Positions 14,799 to 22,677 are shown, counted from the stretch's first letter. The stretch is DNA of 28,223 nucleotides from Equadaptatus sp045642965 (GCA_045642965.1 JAZUJX010000095.1:1-28223), one strand, 5' to 3'. Made by a program: numbers and translations. The notes: generated by a model from the letters alone, not told the origin.

Positions 14799-15737
14799 TT
14801 AATTGCAATTTGTTTTGTCAATGATGTAGACCGGTCTGTTCTTGGTTTCCATATAGGTTTTTGCCATGTACTGACCGAGGATTCCTGTACAGAGAAGCTG
14901 CACGCCGCCGATTGTAAGAAGCACGCACATTGTTGACGCCCAGCCCTGTATCGGATCACCGTATATCAGCTTGCGCAGAACAACAAACATTATCGCAAGA
15001 AAAGCCAGCAGACAGAGCAGCACACCGAAAGCTGTCGCCAATACGAGAGGAAGCGTCGAAAAAGCGACTACTCCGTCGAGCGCATAAACGAGCAGTCCCC
15101 AGAATGACCATTTTGTTTCCCCAGCTGTACGTTCCACGTTTTCAAATTCAATCCAGCGGTTTTTGAAACCTACCCATCCGAAAATTCCTTTACTGAAACG
15201 ATTGTATTCTTTCAGGGAAAGTACCGCATTGACAAATTTCCTGTTCATAAGTCTGTAGTCTCTTGCACCGTCGGCAAGTTCAACTTTTGAAATTTTTGAC
15301 ATCAGCCTGTAGAACATACGCGCAAACGAAGAACGCAGAAGAGGCTCTCCTTTTCTTGTAACACGGCGCGCGGTGGCACAGTCAAAACCAAGTTCCGAAA
15401 CACTTCTATACATTTCAGGCAGAAGTGTCAGCGGATCCTGCAAATCAGCATCCGCAACGGCGGCGAAATCACCTGACGCATGCTGAAGACCTGCATACAT
15501 CGCCGCTTCTTTGCCGAAATTTCTGGAAAACGAAATATATTTTACCCTGTCGTCTTTTTCTGAAAGTCCCTGCATAACCTCAAAGGTCGAATCCTTTGAA
15601 CCGTCGTCAACAAATATCAGTTCAAACGTCTGACCTTTCAATTCTTCGGACGTTTCGCACAATCTGCAAAACTCGCCGTAAAACAATGGCAGACTTTCCT
15701 CTTCGTTATAACACGGAACAACAACGGATATTTTCAA
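14799..15737 (-). CDS. GtrB-like polyprenyl-phosphate glycosyltransferase (GT2 family)
   Basis: A 312-residue enzyme with an N-terminal GT-A domain and two C-terminal membrane spans (about residues 230-260 and 268-295), the architecture of GtrB/CsbB/DPM1-like enzymes that transfer a sugar from a nucleotide donor to polyprenyl phosphate. Motifs seen are VVPCYNEEESL, FVDDGSKDST, SRNFGKEAAMYAGL and ADADLQDP (DAD at 96-98, the metal site). The start is TTG at 15737, well supported by GGGAGGG eight bases upstream; it overlaps the preceding pseudouridine synthase stop by four bases. It would supply the lipid-linked sugar flipped by the GtrA-like protein and used by the GT-C paralogues. Sugar specificity is not readable from sequence. 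Confidence 0.9.
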   Translation of the reverse strand: MKISVVVPCYNEEESLPLFYGEFCRLCETSEELKGQTFELIFVDDGSKDSTFEVMQGLSEKDDRVKYISFSRNFGKEAAMYAGLQHASGDFAAVADADLQDPLTLLPEMYRSVSELGFDCATARRVTRKGEPLLRSSFARMFYRLMSKISKVELADGARDYRLMNRKFVNAVLSLKEYNRFSKGIFGWVGFKNRWIEFENVERTAGETKWSFWGLLVYALDGVVAFSTLPLVLATAFGVLLCLLAFLAIMFVVLRKLIYGDPIQGWASTMCVLLTIGGVQLLCTGILGQYMAKTYMETKNRPVYIIDKTNCN

Positions 15738-16651
15738 AGCAGTTTCCCTCCCTGCTTGAAGTATTTTAGCATGTCGTCAGGCAAGGGCGCAATAAAGGCT
15801 GCCCCTGAAAGTCCACCAAGTCTTTCGTCGGCAGGAAACACAACTCTGTATGCGTGAAGCAGCGTTCTTGCTGCTTTTCCTGAACCATTGCCGTATTTTC
15901 TGTCGCCAAGCACAGGATACCCAGCAACAGAGAAATGTACTCTTATCTGGTGTGTGCGCCCAGTTACAAGCCGCACTTCGGCACAGCTTAAACCGTTTCC
16001 GCAGGCAAGCCTTTTATAAAGTGTCAGAGCAGACTGCCCTCTGCTGTCAACTTTTACGGTGTTTGTGTCAGGGTCTTTCAGCAGCGGGAAATCAATTCTT
16101 CCATGCTCCGGCAAATCTCCTTCAACGACGGTGCGGTATATCTTTTCAATTTTTCTTTCGCGTATGAGTTCAAAAAGCAGTCTCTGGAATTTTCCGCTCA
16201 AAGCGGCAACGATAATCCCTGAGGTATTTCTGTCAAGCCGCTGAACAGTTGACGGACGAAAATCAGTCCTTTTCCATTCAAGCTCTGCCATAATACGAGT
16301 GTAAACAGAATCTGCACCTTTTACGTCAGGCTGCGTCAGAAGCCCTGCGGGTTTGTTAATTATCCAGACGTTTTCGTCTCTGTATATAGTTTCAAGTTTC
16401 TGGGCAACGCTGTTTTTACGCTCAGGCTGAAATATTTCCTGACATGCAGGTTCGTCATTCCACGGAAGCTGCATAAACTGTCCGGCTTTTGCCCTAGTGT
16501 CGGGAGAAATTTTTTTTGCGTCAAGACGTATTTCTCCCTTGCGGAGCGCTTTCATTATCGCTGAAAGCGGAATTTGAGGGAACATCGACCTGAGCAGCCT
16601 GTCAGCTCTTCTACCCTCCTGATCTTCGGTAACGTGAAACTCAAAACCCAT
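15734..16651 (-). CDS. RluC/RluD family 23S rRNA pseudouridine synthase
   Basis: A 305-residue protein with an N-terminal S4-type RNA-binding domain (GRRADRLLRSMFP, then SAIMKALRKGEIRLD) and an RluA-family catalytic domain. The catalytic aspartate is D140 in VQRLDRNTSG; most members read HRLDRDTSG or similar, so Q137 and N142 depart from the usual pattern. Further motifs are IINKPAGLLTQ and VTGRTHQIRVHF. It probably modifies one or more uridines in 23S rRNA; sequence alone does not separate RluC from RluD. It begins one base after the yhaM-like stop and overlaps gtrB by four bases, so translation is likely coupled along the operon. Confidence 0.9.
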   Translation of the reverse strand: MGFEFHVTEDQEGRRADRLLRSMFPQIPLSAIMKALRKGEIRLDAKKISPDTRAKAGQFMQLPWNDEPACQEIFQPERKNSVAQKLETIYRDENVWIINKPAGLLTQPDVKGADSVYTRIMAELEWKRTDFRPSTVQRLDRNTSGIIVAALSGKFQRLLFELIRERKIEKIYRTVVEGDLPEHGRIDFPLLKDPDTNTVKVDSRGQSALTLYKRLACGNGLSCAEVRLVTGRTHQIRVHFSVAGYPVLGDRKYGNGSGKAARTLLHAYRVVFPADERLGGLSGAAFIAPLPDDMLKYFKQGGKLL

Positions 16652-16652
16652 C

Positions 16653-17663
16653 TTATCTGTTCCAGAAACGTCTCTGCGTTGCGTTGTTCCAGTTCGAAAT
16701 TTCTTCGTTTTCTTTCATGTCCTTGACTGAATCGTGCCAGCAGAACATTCTGAAATCAAGTTCGTCCGCTGAAGAAACAATCATGGCTTCTGCAGTCTCG
16801 GGAACTACCGGCGATCCGTATTCGCGAAGCCCGTGATGACTGATGATAACATGAGCAAGCTGCAGCCTTAATTTTTCGTCAAGCGGATATTTTTCGCAAA
16901 GCTTTTCAAACATAGCGTAACCAAGCGCAACGTGGTCAATAACCGCACCTTCAATCGTAATTTCAGGCATCGTGTTCATTTTATAGGCACGGAGTTTGCC
17001 GATATCGTGAAGCAGGGCACCGGCAACAACTATATCTGCATCTACACCGTAATTTGACCGTTTCATTGCTTCCGCCTGCCCCTTTGCGCAGTCAGCTACG
17101 GAAATTGAATGTTCGGCAAGCCCGTTGGCATACGCATGGTGATTTGATACAGCCGCCGGCCAGCTGAAAAATTCCAACAGCATTTCGTCGGCAAAAACAG
17201 CACACAGAAAATCAGCAATTTCTTTTCCGCAGCCGCTTACAAGCTCTTCAAAGCGTTCCTTAAGCTTTTCGGAAGAAACAGGCGATTTCGGCATGTATTC
17301 GGCAGGGGCAAAGCTTTTCTGATTGAGAAGCGTTATTTTGTTGAAATTAAACTGCTGCTGCCCCTTATATTCGGCAACCTTGCCGTCTATTCCGACCGTA
17401 CAGCCCTCAATACCGTCGATTTTGCTCTCTTCAAGCCTTTCAGCGGGCATTGTGAGGTCGCAGTTGTCAGCTGAGCGGTCAAACCACGCGGCGTCCGACC
17501 AAATTTTCGCGTCAATACCTCCGAAGCTGTCTATTGCAGTCATCTCGTAATATTTTCTTCCGTTTTTGTCCGTTCTTGAAACAAGATTTCTGACGACAAA
17601 AATCGCCTTGAAAATTTCCCCTGATTTAAGTTTTTTAATCTCCGAACTTGTTAAAAGCGCCAT
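16653..17663 (-). CDS. YhaM-like 3'-5' exoribonuclease (OB-fold plus HD domain)
   Basis: A 336-residue protein with an N-terminal OB-fold (about residues 15-115, including YYEMTAIDSFGGIDAKIW) and a metal-dependent HD domain with HHAYANGLAEH (175-185), GALLHDIGKL (H219, D220) and HVIISHHG. This arrangement is that of YhaM, a 3'-5' exoribonuclease of RNA and single-stranded DNA turnover in Firmicutes. The frame opens at a TTG at 17711, but ATG at 17663 is preceded by GGGGGA at suitable distance and the family begins near there. It is the first gene of the operon leading to rluC/D, gtrB and GT4, and diverges from mnmE. Confidence 0.87.
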   Translation of the reverse strand: MALLTSSEIKKLKSGEIFKAIFVVRNLVSRTDKNGRKYYEMTAIDSFGGIDAKIWSDAAWFDRSADNCDLTMPAERLEESKIDGIEGCTVGIDGKVAEYKGQQQFNFNKITLLNQKSFAPAEYMPKSPVSSEKLKERFEELVSGCGKEIADFLCAVFADEMLLEFFSWPAAVSNHHAYANGLAEHSISVADCAKGQAEAMKRSNYGVDADIVVAGALLHDIGKLRAYKMNTMPEITIEGAVIDHVALGYAMFEKLCEKYPLDEKLRLQLAHVIISHHGLREYGSPVVPETAEAMIVSSADELDFRMFCWHDSVKDMKENEEISNWNNATQRRFWNR

Positions 17664-17766
17664 GACCCATTCCCCCGTAAATTTATTTACGTCTGATATT
17701 TTATCATACAACTAAAAATGCGCACGGTAAGTTATAATAAATGCAGCTTAAATTTCGGAGGCGAAC
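17664..17766. promoter_or_regulatory. Divergent control region between yhaM-like gene and mnmE
   Basis: About 100 bases separate the two divergent starts. A plus-strand TATAAT lies at 17733-17738, about 28 bases before the mnmE ATG, without a good -35 box. On the minus strand TTACCG, 16 bases and TATGAT give a weak candidate for the yhaM-side promoter. The mnmE Shine-Dalgarno GGAGG is at 17757-17761. Confidence 0.45.
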
Positions 17767-19116
17767 ATGAACGACGTCATAACAGCTTTGGCAACAGTAT
17801 ACGGGGAAAGCGGGATAGCAATCGTCAGACTTTCGGGAGAAGGTTCTGCCGCGCTTGCAGAGCAGCTGCTTCTCGGAAAGAAAAAACTTTCTGAATATCC
17901 TCCGCGCACAATGCGGCTTTTCACGCTCTGCGATAACGGCGAAGCCTTCGACGAAGCGCTTGCCGTCCGTTTTGAAAAAGGCTCAAGCTACACGGGAGAA
18001 GAAAGCGTTGAAATACAGTGCCACGGCGGAATGCTTCCGGCGCAGAAATGCATTGAAATTTTATGCGGAAACGGGGCAAGAATAGCCCAGCCCGGAGAAT
18101 TTACAAAACGCGCGTTCCTGAACGGAAGGCTTGATTTGTCGCAGGCGGAAGCAGTACTAGGCATAATAAAGGCAAAAAGCGGCGAGGCACTTGCTGCCTC
18201 TGAAAGGACGCTGCAGGGGAAATTTACGGGACAGATAAAAAAATTTCTTGAACTCCTTACAACTCTCGCAGCGCAGCTTGAAGTCAACATAGATTTTCCG
18301 GAAGACGATACAGGGCTTCTGCCGGCAGAAGAATTTGCGGCAAAAATCTCGGACGCAATATCCTACGGAAATGAAATAATTTCGCGCTGCCGCACTGGAA
18401 TGCTTCTCAGGGAAGGCATAAACGCCGCCATAGCGGGAAAACCCAATGTCGGCAAATCTTCGCTGCTGAACGCGCTGCTTCACGAAGAACGCGCAATCGT
18501 TACCGAAATTCCCGGCACAACGCGCGACAAAATTGAAGAGCAGTTCCTGCACAAGGGAATATCGGTGCGGATAACGGACACGGCGGGAATAAGAAACACA
18601 GAAGACAAAATCGAAGCAATAGGCATACAAACAGCGTTAAAAGCTGTCAGCGATGCTGATATCGTAATATGGCTGCTTGACTCCAGCCGTGAATTTTCCG
18701 AAGAAGATACGAAAATCAGAAAAGAACTTGAAGGCAAAAAATATATTACGGTACTCAATAAATGCGATCTGCCGCAGAAAATATCGGAAGAAGAATTTGC
18801 GGAAAGCGAATTTCTGCGAATTTCGGCGGCAACCGGCAATGGCATAGAAACGCTGAAAGACAAAATAATCGCCCTTGTATCTGACGGTGCGATACTTGCG
18901 GAAAGCTACGGCGTTTCATCGCGCCAGCTTGAATGTCTTAGCCTTGCTGTCAATTCTCTTAACAATGCGCATGAGGCTCTCAATTCAGGACTCGGCGACG
19001 ACGTTACCGCGGACTGCGTTGAAACCGCCCGCAGACACGCTGCTTCTCTGCTCGGTCTTGACCCTACCGAAAAGCTGCTTGATACAGTATTTTCAGATTT
19101 CTGCGTAGGGAAATAG
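17767..19116 (+). CDS. mnmE: tRNA uridine-5-carboxymethylaminomethyl modification GTPase MnmE
   Basis: With MnmG, this enzyme modifies U34 in the wobble position of certain tRNAs. The 449 residues show the whole family plan: a tetrahydrofolate-binding N-domain (DVITALATVYGESGIAIVRL, later GEFTKRAFLNGRLDL), a helical middle domain, and an inserted G domain with GKPNVGKS (224-231), the DTAGI switch and NKCD. The C-terminus ends in FCVGK, matching the conserved C-terminal Cys motif. GGAGG lies five bases before the ATG. It is the only plus-strand housekeeping gene in this part of the window and appears monocistronic, with a strong terminator downstream. Confidence 0.98.
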   Translation: MNDVITALATVYGESGIAIVRLSGEGSAALAEQLLLGKKKLSEYPPRTMRLFTLCDNGEAFDEALAVRFEKGSSYTGEESVEIQCHGGMLPAQKCIEILCGNGARIAQPGEFTKRAFLNGRLDLSQAEAVLGIIKAKSGEALAASERTLQGKFTGQIKKFLELLTTLAAQLEVNIDFPEDDTGLLPAEEFAAKISDAISYGNEIISRCRTGMLLREGINAAIAGKPNVGKSSLLNALLHEERAIVTEIPGTTRDKIEEQFLHKGISVRITDTAGIRNTEDKIEAIGIQTALKAVSDADIVIWLLDSSREFSEEDTKIRKELEGKKYITVLNKCDLPQKISEEEFAESEFLRISAATGNGIETLKDKIIALVSDGAILAESYGVSSRQLECLSLAVNSLNNAHEALNSGLGDDVTADCVETARRHAASLLGLDPTEKLLDTVFSDFCVGK

Positions 19117-19154
19117 GCTGAAATCACCGTCCGTTGGTCGCTTCGCTCTAAATC

Positions 19155-19186
19155 AAACGGCTTGGGAAATATCCCAAGCCGTTTTT
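19155..19186 (+). terminator. Intrinsic terminator after mnmE
   Basis: A perfect 13-bp stem (AAACGGCTTGGGA / TCCCAAGCCGTTT) with loop AATA is followed by T residues on the plus strand. It lies between the convergent ends of mnmE and the NSS transporter gene and may partly serve both. Its arms share CGGCTTGG / CCAAGCCG with the infC leader hairpin. Confidence 0.88.
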
Positions 19187-19209
19187 ATGCGTAATAACTG
19201 TTTGTAAGG

Positions 19210-20586
19210 CTATTTCATAAATTTATCTATATAACCCCATACAATAACTACCATCATTATGACGGGTATTATGTACGTCACGTACCAGCGGACACAGACT
19301 GGGAATTTAATGCCTTTACCGGCGTTGACCTCTTTTACAAAGTTATCCCAGCCCCAGCCGTTTTTTCTCGTACAGAAGAAAAGATAGAACAGCGAACCAA
19401 TCGGAAGCAGATTGTTGCTGACTATAAAATCTTCCAGATCAAGCACGCACGTTCCCTTGCCGAGCGGCTGAAAGTCTGCCCAAAGGTTAAATCCGAAGCA
19501 GCACGGAAGGGAAAGAACCGCGATGAGCAAACCAGTAGCAAAAGCAGACTTCTGCCTGCTCCATCCGCGCGTATCTATGGCGTTTGCAAGAATTGTTTCA
19601 AAAACGGCTATAACGGTGGACATTGCCGCAAAACTCATAAGGAGAAAGAACAGCGTACCCCAAAATCTTCCGCCTGTCATGTGATTGAACATTACCGGCA
19701 ACGACACAAAAATTAAGCCGGGTCCTGCTCCAGCGTCAACTCCGTAGGCAAAACAGGCGGGAAAGATTATAAAACCCGCCATAAGAGCAACAAAGGTGTC
19801 AAGCACGATAACGCAGGCGGCTTCTCCTGTGAGCGAACGCTCCTTGCCAATGTAACTGCCGAAAATAGCAAGTGAACCTATGCCGAGGCTGAGCGTAAAA
19901 AACGCCTGCCCCAAAGCTGCATATATACTCGTCCAAAGCCCGTGTTCAACAAGCTTGCTGAAATTGGGTTTCATGTAAAATTCAAGTCCCTGTGAAGCCC
20001 CGTCAAGTGTTACAGAACGCAGAGCAAGCGACAGAACCAAAACAAGAAGCGCAGTCATCATAACTTTTGTTATGTTTTCAACACCCTTTTGAAGTCCTGA
20101 GAAGCATATCATCGTACCTGCCGCAACCGAGAGCAGCATCCAAAAAATAAGCGCTGACGGATTTGAAAGCAGGGTTCCGAAGGTCTGCCCTATTTCATCC
20201 GGCGTCATTCCGGAGAGTTTTCCGCTGAGGCTGTACCAGAAATAGGCAAGCATCCATCCTGTTACCGTCGTGTAGAACATCATGAGTACAATGTTTCCTA
20301 AAAAGCCCATTATGCCGTTGAGATGCCATTTTGTGCCTTTCGGTTCAAGGCGTTTGAACGAGTTGATGTTGCTTTGACCCGATGCTCTCCCGACGGCAAA
20401 TTCCATAGTCATTATCGGAAGTCCGAGAATAATCAAGAAAAGTATGTAAACAAGCACAAAAGCTGCCCCGCCGTACTGCCCCGTAATAAACGGGAAACGC
20501 CACACGTTGCCGAGCCCTATTGCGCAGCCTGCTGACAAAAATATAAAGCCTAATCTGCTGCCAAGTTTTTCTCTCTTGTTCTCCAT
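19210..20586 (-). CDS. Sodium-dependent transporter, neurotransmitter:sodium symporter (NSS/SNF) family
   Basis: A 458-residue multi-span membrane protein. The N-terminus carries the LeuT-like signature AGCAIGLGNVWRFPF (GLGNVWRFP at 24-32), where the unwound first helix binds Na+ and substrate. Later segments such as LGQAFFTLSLGIG and the SFAAMSTVIAVFE helix also match the family. Bacterial members import amino acids or related amines with Na+; the substrate here is unknown. The ATG is preceded by GGAGG nine bases upstream. In this organism the Na+ gradient could come from the decarboxylase at the other end of the window, which is inference. Element A lies between this gene and proS. Confidence 0.93.
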   Translation of the reverse strand: MENKREKLGSRLGFIFLSAGCAIGLGNVWRFPFITGQYGGAAFVLVYILFLIILGLPIMTMEFAVGRASGQSNINSFKRLEPKGTKWHLNGIMGFLGNIVLMMFYTTVTGWMLAYFWYSLSGKLSGMTPDEIGQTFGTLLSNPSALIFWMLLSVAAGTMICFSGLQKGVENITKVMMTALLVLVLSLALRSVTLDGASQGLEFYMKPNFSKLVEHGLWTSIYAALGQAFFTLSLGIGSLAIFGSYIGKERSLTGEAACVIVLDTFVALMAGFIIFPACFAYGVDAGAGPGLIFVSLPVMFNHMTGGRFWGTLFFLLMSFAAMSTVIAVFETILANAIDTRGWSRQKSAFATGLLIAVLSLPCCFGFNLWADFQPLGKGTCVLDLEDFIVSNNLLPIGSLFYLFFCTRKNGWGWDNFVKEVNAGKGIKFPVCVRWYVTYIIPVIMMVVIVWGYIDKFMK

Positions 20587-20638
20587 GCAGTATTACCTCC
20601 GGTAAATACAAAAAAACAATGATTGATAAGTTTCAACT

Positions 20639-20820
20639 CAACACTTAGTTTTTTTAACCGTCTTTCTGCGGAAGTCTGTCAGGACTTAGCGCAGAATACA
20701 GTGTCGTTATCTTCAAAAATCCAGAGGGGCAAAGCCCGCAAAGCCACTTATTGCTGCGCAAAATCAGCGATTTTCGCAGCAAGCCGGTAATAAAAAATAC
20801 GCGCTGCGTGCTAAGTGCTG
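20639..20820 (+). repeat. Structured intergenic repeat, copy A
   Basis: Copy A lies downstream of proS and upstream of the NSS gene. It is bounded by near-perfect inverted ends, CAACACTTAG (20639-20648) and CTAAGTGCTG (20811-20820). Inside are blocks shared in the same order and orientation with copy B: CGTCTTTCTGCGG (20659-20671), ACAGTGTCGTT (20698-20708), CCCGCAAAGCC (20735-20745) and GCTGCGC with CGCAGCAA (20753-20782). Two hairpins are evident: CTGCG-g-AAGTC with GACTT-ag-CGCAG (20666-20694), and TTGCTGCG-c-AAAATC with GATTTT-CGCAGCAA (20751-20782). No ORF or known RNA family was recognised. Confidence 0.7.
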
Positions 20821-20825
20821 TCTGA

Positions 20826-22268
20826 CTAATATGCTTTTGCGAAGATGCAGAGACGTGCGCCTTCCCTGCCGGTATAGAAGCATTTTCCGGTCTCTCCCGC
20901 GCGATCCAGCGGATAGCAGCGCGGAGTTGCGCCGGTCGCCTCTTTAATTGCCTTTTCGTCTTCAGGCGTCCCGTCAAAGTATGCTTCAACGAAACCGCCT
21001 TTTTTGTCTATAATTTCTTTAAATTCTTCAAAGCTTGCGGCTTTATACGTATGCTCTTTCCTGAACTGCTCTGCTTTCTTCAGCATATCGCTCTGTATGG
21101 TTTCAAGCAGCTGCGGTATTTTTTCTGCGGCTTCCTGCCAGGCAATGCTGATTTTTTCGCCAGTATCGCGTCTGACAACGCGCAGCGTCTGCGATTCAAA
21201 TTCCCTTTCGCCAAGTTCCAGTCTGAGAGGAACACCTTTCTGCAGATGATAGAAGAATCTGTCGCCCGGACGCATGTGGAAGTTTTCGTCTATTTTAACG
21301 TACAGACCGCCGAGAGTTTTGTTGAGCGCGTCTTTAATTTCCTGAGCCTTTGGCATAATCGTATTTTTAATTTTCTCTTCGTCAGTACAGATCGGCATAA
21401 TAACAGCCTTAACACCGGCAACGTGCGGCGGAAGCACAAGACCGTCATTGTCCGAATGTGTCATTATAAGTGCACCGATTAGACGCGTTGAAACTCCCCA
21501 ACTCGTTGTATAGGCATAGGTCATTTCACCGTTCTGATCCTGGAACTGTATGTCAAACGCCTTTGCGAAATTCTGTCCGAGATAGTGGCTTGTTCCTGCC
21601 TGCACAGCTTTGGTATCGCTCATCATTGCTTCGCAGGTATATGTGTTGTCTGCACCCGGGAAGCGTTCACCGGCAGTCTTGACACCGGCAACGACCGGAA
21701 GTGCCAAATCTTCGCGCATTATGCGTTCATATACGCCGAGCATACGCTCAGTTTCCTCAACAGCATCTTCTTTCGTAGCGTGAGCCGTGTGACCTTCCTG
21801 CCAGAGGAACTCCGACGTGCGGAGGAAAAGGCGCGGGCGTTTTTCCCAGCGGACAACATTGCACCACTGGTTTATAAGCAACGGAAGATCGCGCCAGGAC
21901 TGTATCCATTTGCTGTACATGTAACCTATAACTGTTTCGGAGGTCGGGCGCACGATAAGAGGTTCTTCGAGTTCTTCGCCGCCGGCATGAGTTACGACCG
22001 CACATTCCGGGGCAAAGCCTTCAACGTGTTCCGCTTCCTTTGTGAGGAAAGACTGGGGAATGAACATCGGGAACTGAGCATTGACATGTCCTGTTTCCTT
22101 AAACGCCTTGTCAAAATGCTGCTGTATATTCTCCCATATTGAGTAGCCGGTAGGACGCACAACCATGCAGCCGCGCACCGGTGCATAGTCAGCGAGCTCT
22201 GCTACTTTTATTACGTCAAGATACCACTGAGAAAAATCCTTTTCCTTGGGTGTTATGTTCTTCGCCAT
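20826..22268 (-). CDS. proS: Prolyl-tRNA synthetase, archaeal/eukaryotic-like short type
   Basis: Class II synthetase charging tRNA-Pro. It is 480 residues and lacks the inserted editing domain of the usual long bacterial form. Features of the archaeal/eukaryotic-like type are the start KEKDFSQWYLDVI, the sequence VRPTGYSIWENIQ, RPTSETVIGYMYSKWIQSWR, motif 2 with LRTSEFLWQEGHTAHAT, and a C-terminus ending in tyrosine. The frame extends five codons upstream to a TTG, but GGAGG stands eight bases before ATG at 22268. It is flanked by copies A and B of a structured repeat. This type occurs patchily in bacteria, including some anaerobes. Confidence 0.96.
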   Translation of the reverse strand: MAKNITPKEKDFSQWYLDVIKVAELADYAPVRGCMVVRPTGYSIWENIQQHFDKAFKETGHVNAQFPMFIPQSFLTKEAEHVEGFAPECAVVTHAGGEELEEPLIVRPTSETVIGYMYSKWIQSWRDLPLLINQWCNVVRWEKRPRLFLRTSEFLWQEGHTAHATKEDAVEETERMLGVYERIMREDLALPVVAGVKTAGERFPGADNTYTCEAMMSDTKAVQAGTSHYLGQNFAKAFDIQFQDQNGEMTYAYTTSWGVSTRLIGALIMTHSDNDGLVLPPHVAGVKAVIMPICTDEEKIKNTIMPKAQEIKDALNKTLGGLYVKIDENFHMRPGDRFFYHLQKGVPLRLELGEREFESQTLRVVRRDTGEKISIAWQEAAEKIPQLLETIQSDMLKKAEQFRKEHTYKAASFEEFKEIIDKKGGFVEAYFDGTPEDEKAIKEATGATPRCYPLDRAGETGKCFYTGREGARLCIFAKAY

Positions 22269-22333
22269 TAGAAACTCCTCCAATCAGGTACGCGTCATAT
22301 TTTAACACATAATTCAGCACTTAGCACTTGGTT

Positions 22334-22357
22334 AGCTATAAGCGTTAAGCTTTAAGC
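22334..22357 (+). repeat. Left inverted repeat of copy B
   Basis: AGCTATAAGC followed by GTT, AAGCT and TTAAGC. It matches the reverse complement of 22539-22562 at about 20 of 24 positions. The unit contains internal AAGCTTTA repetition that continues to about 22365. Confidence 0.65.
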
Positions 22358-22538
22358 TTTAAAACCTTTAAGGCTTTTGGCTTAATACTTCTCTTCGTCT
22401 TTCTGCGGGCTCCGTCAGGAGCAGCGAGACAGCGTCGTTGGTTTTTCTTTTCAACAGCTCGCTTCACCCGTAAAGCCGCTGGGTGCTGCGCCTTCGCTAC
22501 GCTTCGCGCAGCAAGACAAAGATTTTTTTGTTTTTTTT

Positions 22539-22562
22539 GCTTACAGCTTGCAGCTTATAGCT
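22539..22562 (-). repeat. Right inverted repeat of copy B
   Basis: Reverse complement begins AGCTATAAGC, then TGC, AAGCT and GTAAGC, pairing with 22334-22357. It could close the whole 229-base element into a long hairpin. Confidence 0.65.
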
Positions 22563-22602
22563 TATAACTTATTCTTCACTCAGCACTTATTGTCACACTT
22601 TA

Positions 22603-22646
22603 ACGTGTTATCACGTGATTGACTTTTGCAAAAAATATTTTATGAT
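22603..22646 (+). promoter_or_regulatory. Promoter and possible operator of the yerC-like gene
   Basis: TTGACT (22619-22624), a 16-base spacer and TATGAT (22641-22646) form a good sigma-70 promoter. Directly upstream, ACGTG-TTAT-CACGT (22603-22616) is a perfect inverted repeat with a four-base centre, in position for an operator or activator site. Because the product is TrpR-like, self-regulation is conceivable but is inference. Confidence 0.65.
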
Positions 22647-22677
22647 ATATACAGGATTAAATCGGAGGTGTCCTGTT

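Larger units (their letters stand above)
22314..22590 (+). repeat. Structured intergenic repeat, copy B, with terminal inverted repeats
   Basis: The gap between divergent proS and the yerC-like gene is about 400 bases and is filled mostly by this element. Blocks shared with copy A are CGTCTTTCTGCGG (22396-22408), ACAGCGTCGTT (22429-22439), CCCGTAAAGCC (22467-22477), GCTGCGC (22485-22491) and CGCAGCAA (22507-22514). The first hairpin here reads GCTCC-GTCA-GGAGC where copy A has AAGTC-GACTT, so both arms changed together. The second stem TGCTGCGC/GCGCAGCA is kept, and a T-rich run follows at 22522-22538. The element is enclosed by imperfect inverted repeats (22334-22357 and 22539-22562) and by a direct TCAGCACTTA (22314-22323 and 22580-22589). 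Confidence 0.7.

Noticed and set aside
22334..22562. CRISPR-like array suggested by AAGCTTTAAGC/AGCTTATAGC repetition near proS
   Set aside because: Repeats are short, irregular and inverted, with no unique spacers of constant length and no cas genes.
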